From Tagaea sp965279565 (GTDB lineage Bacteria; Pseudomonadota; Alphaproteobacteria; CACIAM-22H2): DNA of 64,000 bases. The notes beneath the pieces were generated by a model. The model made no database searches and was not told where the DNA came from. It saw nothing but the letters and a program-made list of their open reading frames with translations. Every line of letters begins with the position of its first letter. The first letter of the stretch is position 1. Position numbers and translations under genes: made by a program. Below are positions 34,613-44,784 of the stretch, in pieces. The stretch is from NCBI GenBank assembly GCA_965279565.1, contig OZ257249.1, positions 1,922,001 to 1,986,000 on the forward strand, in the 5' to 3' direction.

Positions 34613-36850
34613 TCAGCGCTTGAAGACGATCCGCTTGCCCTGACGGACAGCCACGCAGTCGTAGGCGCGCAGACGCGCGTCCGGCGCGCCGTCGATCGCC
34701 ATGCCCGCACCTTCCGCCGCGAGCGACAGCAGCCCGTCACCGATGACGGGTGGCGTCTCGGGCATGCCGTAGGCGACGATCTCGGCGACCGGGTTGCGCC
34801 GGTCGATCTCGCCGGTATGCGCGACGCTTCGCCCCAGTGCCAGCACATGGCCCGCGCGCACATAGACCGGCAGCCGGTCGAGCGGCACGTTATCCACGCG
34901 CATCTGGCGGCCGCCGGCGATGCGCGTGCCGGTCCAGAAATCGTACCAGTCGCCTTCCGGCAGCCAGACATCGACCGCACCGCCCGGCTTCAGGATAGGT
35001 GCCACGAGGATCGAGGGGCCGAACATGTACTGTTCGCCGAACGCGCGCGCCGCACGGTCCTTCGGGAAGGCGAGCGCCATCGCGCGCATGACCGGCAGGC
35101 CGGTGCGCGTCGCGATCTCGACGCAGCCCCACAGATACGGCAGCAGGCGATAGCGCAGGTCGAGCCACGCGCGCGCATGGCGCGCGACATCCTCGCCGAG
35201 GCTCCAGGGTTCGCGCACGCCGATGCCGTGGAAGCGGAAATGCGAGCAGAAGATGCCCGCCGCCACCCAGCGCAGATAGAGTTCGGGGTCCGGCTGGCGC
35301 GAGCCGTAGAAGCCGCCGACGTCGCTCGAATAATAGGGCACGCCCGACAGGCCCCAGGACAGGCCGCCGCGGATCGATGCCGCGAGCCCTTCCCAGTCGG
35401 TCTGCGGATCCCCGCCCCACTGCACCGGAAAGCGCTGCGCGCCGATCCAGCCGTCGCGCCCCCACACGCAGGCGTTGTCCGCCCCCCGGGCCTTCGCCGT
35501 CGCCTCGTAGACCGCCTCGTTGTAGAGGCGCGGATAGACGTTGTGCAGGCGCCGGCCCGTGTCGCCGTTGTGCGCGACGACATGGTCCAGGACCTGTTCG
35601 CCGAAATCGGTCTTCATCGTGTCGACGCCGACGGCCCACAGCCGGTCGTGGCGCGCCTTCCACCATTCAACCGCCTCGGGATTGGTGAAATCGAGCACGC
35701 CCGAAGGCGGCAGCGGCGTCAGCACGTTGCCGAAAGGCGATGTCCCGGGGCTGGTGTCCCACTGGAACACGTGCGGCGATCCGTCGGGCTCGCGCAGGAA
35801 CAGGCCGCGCTTCTCGAGCCCGGCATATTCCGCGTTGTGGATCGAGACGAGCGGGTATTCCCAGCAGCAGATGCGGAAGTCGCGCGCCTTCAGCTTGTCG
35901 ATGGTCGCCTTCGGGTCGGGATAGCGCGACGGATCGAAATCGAGCGTGGCGCGCGTGCGCACTTCCATCCATGCACGGCCGTCGAACGTGATGACGTCGG
36001 CCGGGAATCCGGCCTCGCGGCATTCGCGCGCTGCGTCGAGGATCTCGTCCTCGGTGCGGTAGTAGGCGCGGCTCAGCCACACGCCCAGCGACCAGAAGGG
36101 TGGCAAGGCGGGCTTGCCGGTGATCTCGGCGCAGCGCCCGATCACGTGTGCCGGATCGGGGCCGGCGAACAGGAACAGATCGAAGGTCTCGTCCTCGCAC
36201 AGGATCGCGTAGCTGCGGTGCGACCACTGGCCGTAGCCGACGGCATGGTGGACATGTGCCGGCGTATTGACGAGCACGCCCCATGCGCCGCCCGCCGCCT
36301 TCAGGCCCCAGGCGAACGGGATCGACTTGTAGGAAAGCTCGGTATTGACGCCGAGCGCGTCCTCGATGCGGTTGGAGACGAACTGTCCGCGCCGGTCGAG
36401 CGGGCCGAACTTCTCGCCCAGCCCGTAGACCGGCTCGCCGGAATCGAGGGCGAAGGACGCGATCCAGCCTTCCGGGCCGCGCCCGAAGGCGGGCAGGCGC
36501 GTCCAGCCGCGGAAATGTTCGTCGGTCAGCGAACCGAGCGGATCGTCGAGCCAGCCCTTGCGGCCGAAGCGCACGCGCACCGGGTCGCTCGCAAGCTCCA
36601 GCCATTCGCTGTCGTCACCGAGCCGGAAGGTTCCGGGCGCGGTCTCGCGGCATGCCGGTGACGTGAAGCCATCCGTCTCGACGAGACCGTAATCCGGCTT
36701 CGTCGCAGTACCGAAGGTCAGGCGCCAGTCGCCGCCGCGCCTGGAGACCGCAAGGGGGCCGATCTCGGTCGCGAAGACGATTGCGGCCTTCGCGTCGGCC
36801 GTTCGCGTCAGTTTCTGCGCGCGGACATATTTTGTGAAATCGATCTGCAC
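34613..36850 (-). CDS. Glycoside hydrolase family 31, alpha-xylosidase-like
   Basis: A 745-aa retaining alpha-glycosidase. The nucleophile Asp415 lies in MKTDFGEQV and the acid/base Asp481 in FPVQWGGDPQTDWEG; E. coli YicI has Asp416 and Asp482, so spacing and numbering agree almost exactly. KTDFGE plus RFPVxWGGD are the marks of the YicI alpha-xylosidase branch rather than of maltases (family knowledge). No signal peptide: it acts in the cytoplasm on sugars brought in by the adjacent ABC transporter. It starts ten bases after the permease stop. Likely substrates are isoprimeverose or related alpha-xylosides; other alpha-glucosides remain possible. Confidence 0.92.
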   Translation of the reverse strand: MQIDFTKYVRAQKLTRTADAKAAIVFATEIGPLAVSRRGGDWRLTFGTATKPDYGLVETDGFTSPACRETAPGTFRLGDDSEWLELASDPVRVRFGRKGWLDDPLGSLTDEHFRGWTRLPAFGRGPEGWIASFALDSGEPVYGLGEKFGPLDRRGQFVSNRIEDALGVNTELSYKSIPFAWGLKAAGGAWGVLVNTPAHVHHAVGYGQWSHRSYAILCEDETFDLFLFAGPDPAHVIGRCAEITGKPALPPFWSLGVWLSRAYYRTEDEILDAARECREAGFPADVITFDGRAWMEVRTRATLDFDPSRYPDPKATIDKLKARDFRICCWEYPLVSIHNAEYAGLEKRGLFLREPDGSPHVFQWDTSPGTSPFGNVLTPLPPSGVLDFTNPEAVEWWKARHDRLWAVGVDTMKTDFGEQVLDHVVAHNGDTGRRLHNVYPRLYNEAVYEATAKARGADNACVWGRDGWIGAQRFPVQWGGDPQTDWEGLAASIRGGLSWGLSGVPYYSSDVGGFYGSRQPDPELYLRWVAAGIFCSHFRFHGIGVREPWSLGEDVARHARAWLDLRYRLLPYLWGCVEIATRTGLPVMRAMALAFPKDRAARAFGEQYMFGPSILVAPILKPGGAVDVWLPEGDWYDFWTGTRIAGGRQMRVDNVPLDRLPVYVRAGHVLALGRSVAHTGEIDRRNPVAEIVAYGMPETPPVIGDGLLSLAAEGAGMAIDGAPDARLRAYDCVAVRQGKRIVFKR

Positions 36851-36860
36851 GGACGGGTTC

Positions 36861-37691
36861 TCAGCCTTTGACGCCGCCCGCCGTGAGGCCGGAGACGACG
36901 CGTTCCTGGAAGACGGCGATCAGCACGCACACGGGCACGATCGCCACGATAAGGGCGGCCGACATGATCGGCCACGGAAAAGCGAACTCGCCCTGATAGA
37001 GCGTGATGCCGACCGGGAGCGTGCGGCTGGTGACCCGGCTCGACAGGGTCAGCGACAGCAGGAACTCGTCCCACGCGTTGACGAAAGCGAGGATGGCGGC
37101 GGTGAACACGCCCGGTGCCGCAAGCGGGACGACGACGTGCCAGAGTGCCCCCAGGCGCGAGCAGCCGTCGATCATCGCGGCGTTCTCCAGGTCGGCCGGG
37201 ATGTCCTGGAAGAAGCTCGCCATCACCAGCGTGCAGACCGGCATCGACAGCACGGCATAGGGGAAGACGAGGGCGGGGTAGGTGTTGAGCCAGCCCAGCG
37301 TGCGCATCGTCTGGAACAGCGGCACCATCAGCGAGATCAGCGGGAACATCGAGACGGCGAGCAGGATCGACAGCACGACGTTGCGTCCCGGGATGCGCAG
37401 GCGGACGATCGCGTAGGCGGCCAGCGCCGAGACGAAGATGCAGAGCACCGTCGAAAGGCCCGCGACGACGAAGCTGTTCCACAGGAAGAGCAGGATCGGC
37501 TGGTCGACGAACACGCGCACGTAGTTGAGAAGCGTGGGATCGTGCGGGAAGATCGTGATGGGATGGCGCAGGAGTTCCGCTTCCGTCTTCAGCGACGTGA
37601 ACAGGATCCACAGCGCCGGAAAGAACCCGTTCACCGCGACGATCGCGGCGGCGAGCCAGACGGTCTTCCGCTTTCCGAGCTTGGCCAGCAT
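36861..37691 (-). CDS. Sugar ABC transporter permease (MalG type)
   Basis: A 276-aa inner-membrane permease with six hydrophobic segments and the EAA loop near the C-terminus (ENAAMIDGCSRLGALWHVVVPLAAPGVFTA), which contacts the ATPase. The single-domain layout and short N-terminus match MalG/LacG-like proteins. It pairs with the MalF-like permease one base upstream. Together with the SBP and ATPase genes this gives a complete importer. Confidence 0.94.
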   Translation of the reverse strand: MLAKLGKRKTVWLAAAIVAVNGFFPALWILFTSLKTEAELLRHPITIFPHDPTLLNYVRVFVDQPILLFLWNSFVVAGLSTVLCIFVSALAAYAIVRLRIPGRNVVLSILLAVSMFPLISLMVPLFQTMRTLGWLNTYPALVFPYAVLSMPVCTLVMASFFQDIPADLENAAMIDGCSRLGALWHVVVPLAAPGVFTAAILAFVNAWDEFLLSLTLSSRVTSRTLPVGITLYQGEFAFPWPIMSAALIVAIVPVCVLIAVFQERVVSGLTAGGVKG

Positions 37692-37692
37692 G

Positions 37693-38601
37693 TCAGCGCG
37701 CCCCCGTGTCGCGTCTGGTGTGGCGCAGATAGATCGACGTCGCGGCGATCGAGATCAGGAACATCAGCGTGGCCAGCGCCGAGCCGTAGCCGAGGTCGAG
37801 GAAGTCGATCGTCGTCTTGTGGATGTACATGGCCATCGTTTCGGTCGCCGTTCCCGGCCCACCGTTGGTCATCGCGAAGGGGATGTCGAAGGTCTGGATC
37901 GCCGTGATGGTGCGGAAGATCAGGGCCACGACGATGGCCGGCTTCAGCATCGGCAGCGTGATCTCGACGAACTGCTGGAAGCGCGAGGCGCCGTCGACCT
38001 CCGCCGCCTCGTAGAGCGACTTGGGGATCGTCTGCAGGCCGGCGAGCAGGATCAGCGCCATGAAGGAAGAGGACTTCCACACGATCGCCGTGCATACGGC
38101 CACGAAGGCGAGTTGCGGATCCGAGAGCCATTGCGGCGGATCGAAGCCGGCCAGCTCGATCAGCCAGTTCACGAAGCCCTGCCGGTAGTCGAAGAACCAG
38201 CGGAAGATGAGGCCGGCGAAGACCAGCGGCAGCGCCCAGGGCAGCAGCAGGCCGAGGCGCACCGGCCACTTGATGCGGAAGGGCTGGTTGGCGAGCAGGG
38301 CAAGTCCCAGCCCGATCGCGAGCGCGCCGGGCACCGTGACGACGATGAAAATGACGGTGTTGAGGACCGAATGGAGGAAGCGGTCGTCCTCGAAGAGCGC
38401 GAAGGCGTAGTTCTCGAAGCCGATGAAGCGGTAGCCCGGCCGCGTCAGCCGGAACGAATAGAGCGAGTTGGCGAGCAGCTCGGCGATCGGATAGACGACG
38501 ACCGCCAGCAGCAGCAGGGCCGCCGGTGCCAGCAGCGCATAGCCCAGACGCCGTTCGTCGCGTTCGAGCTTGCTGAGCCTGTATCGCTTGATGGTCGCCA
38601 T
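37693..38601 (-). CDS. Sugar ABC transporter permease (MalF type)
   Basis: A 302-aa permease with six membrane segments, the first following a basic N-terminus (MATIKRYRLSKLERDERRLGYALL). The EAA loop (YEAAEVDGASRFQQFVEITLPMLKPAIVV) is canonical. It is the first permease after the solute-binding protein gene, from which it is separated by a stable stem-loop. Substrate class: oligosaccharide or disaccharide by family. Confidence 0.94.
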   Translation of the reverse strand: MATIKRYRLSKLERDERRLGYALLAPAALLLLAVVVYPIAELLANSLYSFRLTRPGYRFIGFENYAFALFEDDRFLHSVLNTVIFIVVTVPGALAIGLGLALLANQPFRIKWPVRLGLLLPWALPLVFAGLIFRWFFDYRQGFVNWLIELAGFDPPQWLSDPQLAFVAVCTAIVWKSSSFMALILLAGLQTIPKSLYEAAEVDGASRFQQFVEITLPMLKPAIVVALIFRTITAIQTFDIPFAMTNGGPGTATETMAMYIHKTTIDFLDLGYGSALATLMFLISIAATSIYLRHTRRDTGAR

Positions 38602-38612
38602 GGTGCGCGAAT

Positions 38613-38638
38613 CCGGCGCCGCCTTGCGGCGGCGCCGG
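38613..38638 (-). promoter_or_regulatory. Stable stem-loop between SBP and permease genes
   Basis: CCGGCGCCGCC, loop TTGC, GGCGGCGCCGG: a perfect 11-bp GC stem in the 43-base gap. No T-run follows. It likely shields the binding-protein mRNA from 3' decay or slows read-through, giving more SBP than permease. Confidence 0.55.
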
Positions 38639-38644
38639 TCCCGT

Positions 38645-39916
38645 CTAGCGGTAGACGCGCGCGAGGCGCGAGTTCATGTCCGCGATCACCTGGTCGGCGG
38701 TGCGTGTACCCGCAAGAAACGCATTCATGTTCGTGCGGATGATCTCGCTGACCTCGGGATAGTCCGGGCTCACCGGCCGCGAGCGGCCCGTGACGACCAC
38801 GTTGCGGGCGAACTGGAACCACGGGTTCACCTTCAGCACTTCGGCATCCTGGTAAACCTCGGCGAAGACCGGCAGGTGCGAGGCGAGGATCGCCTGCTTC
38901 TTCGAGACTTCCGGCGAGGAGAGGTACTTCAGCAGGTTGACCGCCGCCTGCTTGTTCTTCGAATAGGCCGAGACCGCGATCTGCCAGCCGCCGATGCAGG
39001 TGGCGGGCTGGTTGCCGGCGAAGCCCGGCAGCGGCACGACGTTCGTCTTGCCCTTGACCGTGCTGTCGGCATCGTTCTGGAAGCGGTTCCAAGCGTAGCC
39101 CCACTGCATGGCATAGAGAAGGTTGCCGGCCTGGAAATCCACGCGGATGCGGTCGGTCACGACTTCGGCGAGATTGGGCGGCGTGACGTTCGCGGCCTTG
39201 AGGTCGGTCCAGAGCTGCAGCGCGCGGCGCGCCTGCGCGGAGTTCACGTCGGGCTTGCCCTGCGCGCCGAGGAACTGGCCGCCGGCACCCCACATCGGCA
39301 CCAGGAAGGTGCACACGGTCCCTTCGATGGGCGCACCCGCCGTCGCGAAGCCGCGCAGGTTCGGGTTGTTCTCGCCCTGCATGACGGTGCGCGCGGTGGA
39401 CGCGAGCTCTTCCCACGTCTTGGGCGGCTGGAGCTTGTACTTCTCCAGCAGGTCCGTGCGGTAGTAGAGGAACTGCGCGTCGGCGAAATAGGGAAGGGCG
39501 ATGACCTTGCCGCCCACGACGTTGGCCTCGCGGTAGGCCGGCAGGTAGCGCGCCATCATCGCGTCCTTCTCGCCGCCCAGATAGGCGTCGAGCGGTTCGG
39601 CCCAGCCGGCGGCGGCGAACTGCGCGGGTCGGATCACGTCGATCAGCATGACGTCGATGGCCGCGTCGCGGCTGGTCAGCACCGTGTTGAGATACTGCTG
39701 CTGCTGGTCCGAGGTGGCGCCGCCGATCTCGATCTCGACGCGCACGCCGGGCGTGCGCGCCTGATAGGCGTCGAGGATCTGGCGCATCACGTCGGGACGC
39801 TGCTGGCCGCCGACGAAGATGCGCAGCGTCGTCTGCTGCGCGTCGGCCGGTGCGGCCGCCAGTGCCAGCGGCAGCGCCAGCGCCGCCGAGGCGAAGAGGG
39901 AACGGGTGAGGTTCAT
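38645..39916 (-). CDS. Sugar-binding protein of the ABC importer
   Basis: A 423-aa periplasmic family 1 solute-binding protein. The signal peptide is MNLTRSLFASAALALPLALAAAPADAQ with cleavage after ADAQ (no lipobox). Family marks include LNTVLTSRDAAIDVMLIDVI and ALQLWTDLKA. AGGGAG lies upstream of ATG 39916. The frame extending to 40945 is shadow of the ATPase gene. It brings the oligosaccharide to the two permeases. Confidence 0.94.
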   Translation of the reverse strand: MNLTRSLFASAALALPLALAAAPADAQQTTLRIFVGGQQRPDVMRQILDAYQARTPGVRVEIEIGGATSDQQQQYLNTVLTSRDAAIDVMLIDVIRPAQFAAAGWAEPLDAYLGGEKDAMMARYLPAYREANVVGGKVIALPYFADAQFLYYRTDLLEKYKLQPPKTWEELASTARTVMQGENNPNLRGFATAGAPIEGTVCTFLVPMWGAGGQFLGAQGKPDVNSAQARRALQLWTDLKAANVTPPNLAEVVTDRIRVDFQAGNLLYAMQWGYAWNRFQNDADSTVKGKTNVVPLPGFAGNQPATCIGGWQIAVSAYSKNKQAAVNLLKYLSSPEVSKKQAILASHLPVFAEVYQDAEVLKVNPWFQFARNVVVTGRSRPVSPDYPEVSEIIRTNMNAFLAGTRTADQVIADMNSRLARVYR

Positions 39917-39957
39917 GGACGTTTCTCCCTTGGTTGGCTCTTGTGGTCGGTGCGGCC

Positions 39958-41061
<1,104 letters not shown>

Positions 41062-41111
41062 GGGCTGCGACCGCTCCTCCCCGTTTCAGCAAGGCGTTGG
41101 ATCGCCTGCAT

Positions 41112-41127
41112 ATGGTATCGCTAACAT
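41112..41127. promoter_or_regulatory. LacI-type operator 1
   Basis: ATGGTATCGCTAACAT, a 16-base pseudo-palindrome with central CG, as LacI-family sites have. It lies about 50 bases upstream of the ABC ATPase start. Confidence 0.6.
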
Positions 41128-41152
41128 TACTTATCGAAATTCAGCTGTCAAT

Positions 41153-41176
41153 ATGGTATTTTCTTTGTAATACCAT
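41153..41176. repeat. Inverted repeat ATGGTATT / AATACCAT
   Basis: Perfect 8-base arms with an eight-base AT-rich spacer (TTCTTTGT), midway between the two operators. Each arm shares ATGGTA with operator 1. It could be a third regulator site or a promoter-associated palindrome. Confidence 0.5.
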
Positions 41177-41177
41177 G

Positions 41178-41193
41178 ATGACAACGCTAACAT
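41178..41193. promoter_or_regulatory. LacI-type operator 2
   Basis: ATGACAACGCTAACAT, identical to operator 1 at 13 of 16 positions, including the whole right half. It is 66 bases from operator 1 and 30 bases before the dehydratase ATG. Confidence 0.55.
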
Positions 41194-41222
41194 AAATCAT
41201 CGATCAGGTCGGGGAGAACGCC

Positions 41223-42962
41223 ATGAGCGAAGCCAATTCGCCACGCCGGACGCGCGCAGAGCTGCGCAGCGCGCGCTGGTATCTGGCCGACGACATGCGC
41301 GCCTTCGCGCATCGCCAGCGCACGCAGCAGATGGGCTTCCGCCGGCAGGACTTCATGGGCCGCCCGGTTGTCGCGATCGTCAACACGTGGAGCGAGCTTT
41401 CGCCGTGCCACATCCATCTGCGCGACCGCGCCGAGGCGGTCAAACGCGGCGTCTGGCAGGCCGGCGGCTTCCCGGTCGAGCTGCCCGCCCTGTCGCTGGG
41501 CGAGGTGCTCGTCAAGCCGACGACGATGATGTACCGCAACATGCTCGCGATGGAGGTCGAGGAGCTGCTGCGCTCGCACCCCGTCGACGGGGCCGTGCTG
41601 CTCGGCGGCTGCGACAAGACCACGCCGGGCCTCGTCATGGGTGCGCTGTCGATGAACCTGCCGGCGATCTACGTGCCGGCCGGGCCGATGTCGAATTCGC
41701 GCTGGCACGGGCAGAAGGTCGGGGCGGGCACCCACACGCGCAAATACTGGGACGAGCTGCGCGCCGGCAAGATCACGCAGGAGGACTGGGTCGAACTCGA
41801 AGCGCGCATCACGCGCACGATCGGCACCTGCAACACGATGGGGACGGCCTCGACGATGACCGGCATCGTCGACGCGATGGGTCTGACGCTGCCCGGCGCC
41901 TCGTCGATCCCGGCCAGCGATTCCGGCCATTCGCGCATGGCGCAGGATGCGGGCGAGCGGATCGTCGGCATGATCTTCGAAGACCTCAAGCCGACCGACA
42001 TCGTCACGCGGGATTCTGTCGACAACGGCCTCGTGGCGCTGATGGCGATGGGCGGCTCGACGAACGCGGTCGTCCATCTCGTCGCGATGGCGGGGCGCGC
42101 GGGGCTGAAGCTCGATCTCGACGCGTTCGACGCGCACGGCAAGCGCACGCCGGTTCTCGCCAACGTCTTCCCGGCGGGCGAGAACCTGATGGAGGATTTC
42201 CATTTCGCCGGCGGGCTGCCGGCCCTGCTGTGGCGCCTGAAGGACCGGCTGCGGCTCGACTGCCGCACCGTGAACGGCCGCACGCTGGGCGAGAACATCG
42301 CGGATTCGAAGGTGTGGGACGACGACGTGATCCGTCCGCTCGACCGGCCGGTCTCGGCCGGTGCCCCCATCGCCGTGCTGCGCGGAAACCTCGCACCCGA
42401 CGGGGCGGTCATCAAGGCGTCGGCGGCCGATCCGAAACTTGCGCGCCATCGCGGGCGGGCGGTCGTCTTCCGCAACCATGCCGACATGTCCGCGCGCATC
42501 GACGATCCGGACCTCGCCGTGGACGCGGGCAGTGTGCTGGTCCTGCAGGATGCCGGCCCCGTCGGCGGGCCGGGCATGCCGGAGTGGGGGGCGCTGCCGA
42601 TCCCCAAGAAGCTGCTGGCGCAGGGTGTGCGCGACATGGTGCGCGTCTCCGACGGGCGCATGAGCGGCACGCATTACGGCACCTGCGTGCTGCATGTCGC
42701 ACCCGAATCGCGCGTCGGCGGACCGCTTGCACTGGTGCGCGACGGCGACATGATCGAACTCGACGTGCCGGCGCGCCGTCTGCATCTCGACGTGCCGGAC
42801 GGCGAGCTCGCGCGCCGGCGCGCCGAATGGAAGGCGCCGCCGCCGCGCTTCGCGCGCAGCTACGGCATGCTGTTCGAGCGGCATATCGGCCAGGCGAACG
42901 AAGGGGCGGATTTCGACTTCCTCGCCCACGGCCCGGCCGTGCCCGATCCGGAGATCTTCTGA
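41223..42962 (+). CDS. IlvD/Edd-family aldonate dehydratase
   Basis: A 579-aa iron-sulfur dehydratase. The cluster Cys residues are in LLGGCDKTTPGLVMG and TCNTMGTASTM, and the Mg-binding region follows (SDSGHSRMAQDAG); the C-terminal GRMSGTHYGTCVLHVAPE is the family's closing motif. The GTHYGTCVLHVAPE variant and length are those of pentonate/hexonate dehydratases (xylonate, arabonate) rather than of IlvD. Expected reaction: sugar acid to 2-keto-3-deoxy acid. Divergent from the sugar importer, with the LacI gene six bases downstream. Which acid is used is inferred from the alpha-xylosidase-like enzyme: xylonate would fit. Confidence 0.9.
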   Translation: MSEANSPRRTRAELRSARWYLADDMRAFAHRQRTQQMGFRRQDFMGRPVVAIVNTWSELSPCHIHLRDRAEAVKRGVWQAGGFPVELPALSLGEVLVKPTTMMYRNMLAMEVEELLRSHPVDGAVLLGGCDKTTPGLVMGALSMNLPAIYVPAGPMSNSRWHGQKVGAGTHTRKYWDELRAGKITQEDWVELEARITRTIGTCNTMGTASTMTGIVDAMGLTLPGASSIPASDSGHSRMAQDAGERIVGMIFEDLKPTDIVTRDSVDNGLVALMAMGGSTNAVVHLVAMAGRAGLKLDLDAFDAHGKRTPVLANVFPAGENLMEDFHFAGGLPALLWRLKDRLRLDCRTVNGRTLGENIADSKVWDDDVIRPLDRPVSAGAPIAVLRGNLAPDGAVIKASAADPKLARHRGRAVVFRNHADMSARIDDPDLAVDAGSVLVLQDAGPVGGPGMPEWGALPIPKKLLAQGVRDMVRVSDGRMSGTHYGTCVLHVAPESRVGGPLALVRDGDMIELDVPARRLHLDVPDGELARRRAEWKAPPPRFARSYGMLFERHIGQANEGADFDFLAHGPAVPDPEIF

Positions 42963-42967
42963 GCGCG

Positions 42968-44014
42968 ATGGCACGCGAAGGCGACCCGCCCAAACCGCCC
43001 CGCACGCGCCGGCGCGCCGGCCGCGCCACGATGTCGGACGTCGCGAAACTCGCCGGCGTGTCGGCCATCACGGTCAGCCGGCTGCTGCGCGATCCGGATT
43101 CGGTCTCGGGCGAGTTGTCGGCCCGGATCCGCGATGCGGTCGACCGGCTCGGCTACGTGCCGAACCTGATGGCGGGCGGGCTGGCGGCCGCGAAAAGCCG
43201 CATCGTGGGCGTCGTCGTGCCGTCGATCCGCAACGCGTTCTTCGCCGCGACGGTCGATGCGCTCGCGGCCCGGCTCGACGCGCGCGGGCTTGCCGTCCTC
43301 GATTCCAGTTCCGACTACGATCTCGAGCGCGAGGACAAGCTGATCGAGACGATGCTCGCGTGGAATCCGGCGGCACTGGTTCTGACGGGTTTCGTGCACG
43401 GCCCGCGCACGGCCGCGATCCTCGCGCGCGCATCGCTGCCGGTCGTCGAGATGTGGGACGTCGTCGGCCGGCCCTTCGACATGGCCGTCGGCTTCGACCA
43501 CAACGCGGCCGGCCGGCGCGTGGCGCGCCACCTGCTGTCGCGCGGGCGCCGGCGCATCGGCGTGATCGGCGCGATCCTCGACAAGGACACGCGCGCGGCC
43601 GCGCGCTGTGCGGGCGTGCGCGACGAACTGGACCGCGCCGGGCTTGTCCCGGCCGCGTGGACCGACCTGCCGCGCGGCTCGAATGTCGGCGACGGGGCCG
43701 CGAGCTTCGCAGAGATGCTCGCCACGCCGGGGGGCATCGACGCGGTCGCGTTCTCGAACGACGTGCTGGCGCTGGGGGCACTGTTCGAATGCCAGCGCCG
43801 CGGCGTGCGCGTGCCCGAAGACGTGGCACTTGTCGGATTCGGCGATCTCGATTTCGCGGCCCATTGCCGGCCGGCGTTGACCACGATGCGCCCGCCGCGC
43901 GAGACGATCGGCAACGAGACCGCCCGCATGCTTTCAGCACGCCTCGACGGAACGATGCCCGATCCGCGCGTCGTCGATCTGGGATGCGAGCTGATCGTGC
44001 GCGAAAGCGCCTAG
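42968..44014 (+). CDS. LacI-family regulator
   Basis: A 348-aa repressor. The helix-turn-helix MSDVAKLAGVSAITVSRLLRDPDSVS lies at residues 22-47 after a basic N-terminal tail (PPKPPRTRRRAGRA). The periplasmic-binding-protein-like sensor domain follows (IVGVVVPSIRNAFFAATVDAL, DAVAFSNDVLALGALFECQRRGVRVPEDVALVGFGD). It sits in the dehydratase operon next to the operators at 41112-41193, and probably represses both divergent arms until its sugar or sugar-acid ligand binds. Confidence 0.93.
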   Translation: MAREGDPPKPPRTRRRAGRATMSDVAKLAGVSAITVSRLLRDPDSVSGELSARIRDAVDRLGYVPNLMAGGLAAAKSRIVGVVVPSIRNAFFAATVDALAARLDARGLAVLDSSSDYDLEREDKLIETMLAWNPAALVLTGFVHGPRTAAILARASLPVVEMWDVVGRPFDMAVGFDHNAAGRRVARHLLSRGRRRIGVIGAILDKDTRAAARCAGVRDELDRAGLVPAAWTDLPRGSNVGDGAASFAEMLATPGGIDAVAFSNDVLALGALFECQRRGVRVPEDVALVGFGDLDFAAHCRPALTTMRPPRETIGNETARMLSARLDGTMPDPRVVDLGCELIVRESA

Positions 44015-44049
44015 TGCGCTTTGCGGCCGGGGTGCGCTAGATTCGGCGC

Positions 44050-44784
44050 ATGCCGGACCCCGAACTGCCCGCAGCACTCGGCGCGCGCGCCGCCTTCTTC
44101 GCGGGCATGCGCGCCGCCGCACTTGCGCCCGCACTGGTGCTGGGCGCTTCCTATGTCGGGTTCGGATCGTTCGTCGGCGCACACGGGCTGGGGCTCGACT
44201 ACGCGCTGTTCAACACGCTGACGGCGTGGGCGCTGCCCGGCCAGCTCGCGGTGACGGAACTCTACCTCGCCGGATCGGGCCTGCTGGCGATCGCGTTGGC
44301 GGTCGCACTCGCCAACATGCGGCTGGCGCCGATGACCGTCGTGATGATGCCGGTCGTCCACATGCCCGGCCGGGCAAGCTGGCGGATCTACGCGGCGGCG
44401 AACTACGTGGCCGTCACATGCTGGGCGATGACGATGATGACCGCCCCGCGCCTGGCGCGCGAGGACCGGCTGGCATGGTTCGTCGGTTGTGCTCTGATGC
44501 TGTGGGGCGCCTCGCTCGTCGGCACGGCGGTCGGCTTCTATGCGGCCGAGATGCTGCCGCGCCCGCTGACGCTGGCACTCGTGTTCCTCAACCCGCTCTA
44601 TTTCATGCTGCTCTTCCTGCAGGACCTGCGCGACCGCGCGCGGCTGCACGCGCTGGTCTTCGGTGCCGCACTCGGCGCACCGCTCCACCTGCTGACGCCG
44701 GAATGGGGCCTGCTGCTGGCCGGGCTCGCCGGCGGTACCATCGCCGCGTATGTGTCGCGCCGCACGCGCCGGGGCGAGCGATGA
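44050..44784 (+). CDS. azlC: AzlC-type branched-chain amino acid exporter subunit
   Basis: A 244-aa AzlC/YgaZ-type membrane protein with about six helices. Typical marks: PALVLGASYVGFGSFV at the first helix, NTLTAWALPGQLAVTEL, and ALANMRLAPMTVVMMPVVH. With AzlD it exports valine and other branched-chain amino acids (family knowledge). Its stop overlaps the AzlD start (ATGA). A short 35-base gap follows the LacI gene; a CTAGAT stretch there could be a -10. Confidence 0.88.
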   Translation: MPDPELPAALGARAAFFAGMRAAALAPALVLGASYVGFGSFVGAHGLGLDYALFNTLTAWALPGQLAVTELYLAGSGLLAIALAVALANMRLAPMTVVMMPVVHMPGRASWRIYAAANYVAVTCWAMTMMTAPRLAREDRLAWFVGCALMLWGASLVGTAVGFYAAEMLPRPLTLALVFLNPLYFMLLFLQDLRDRARLHALVFGAALGAPLHLLTPEWGLLLAGLAGGTIAAYVSRRTRRGER

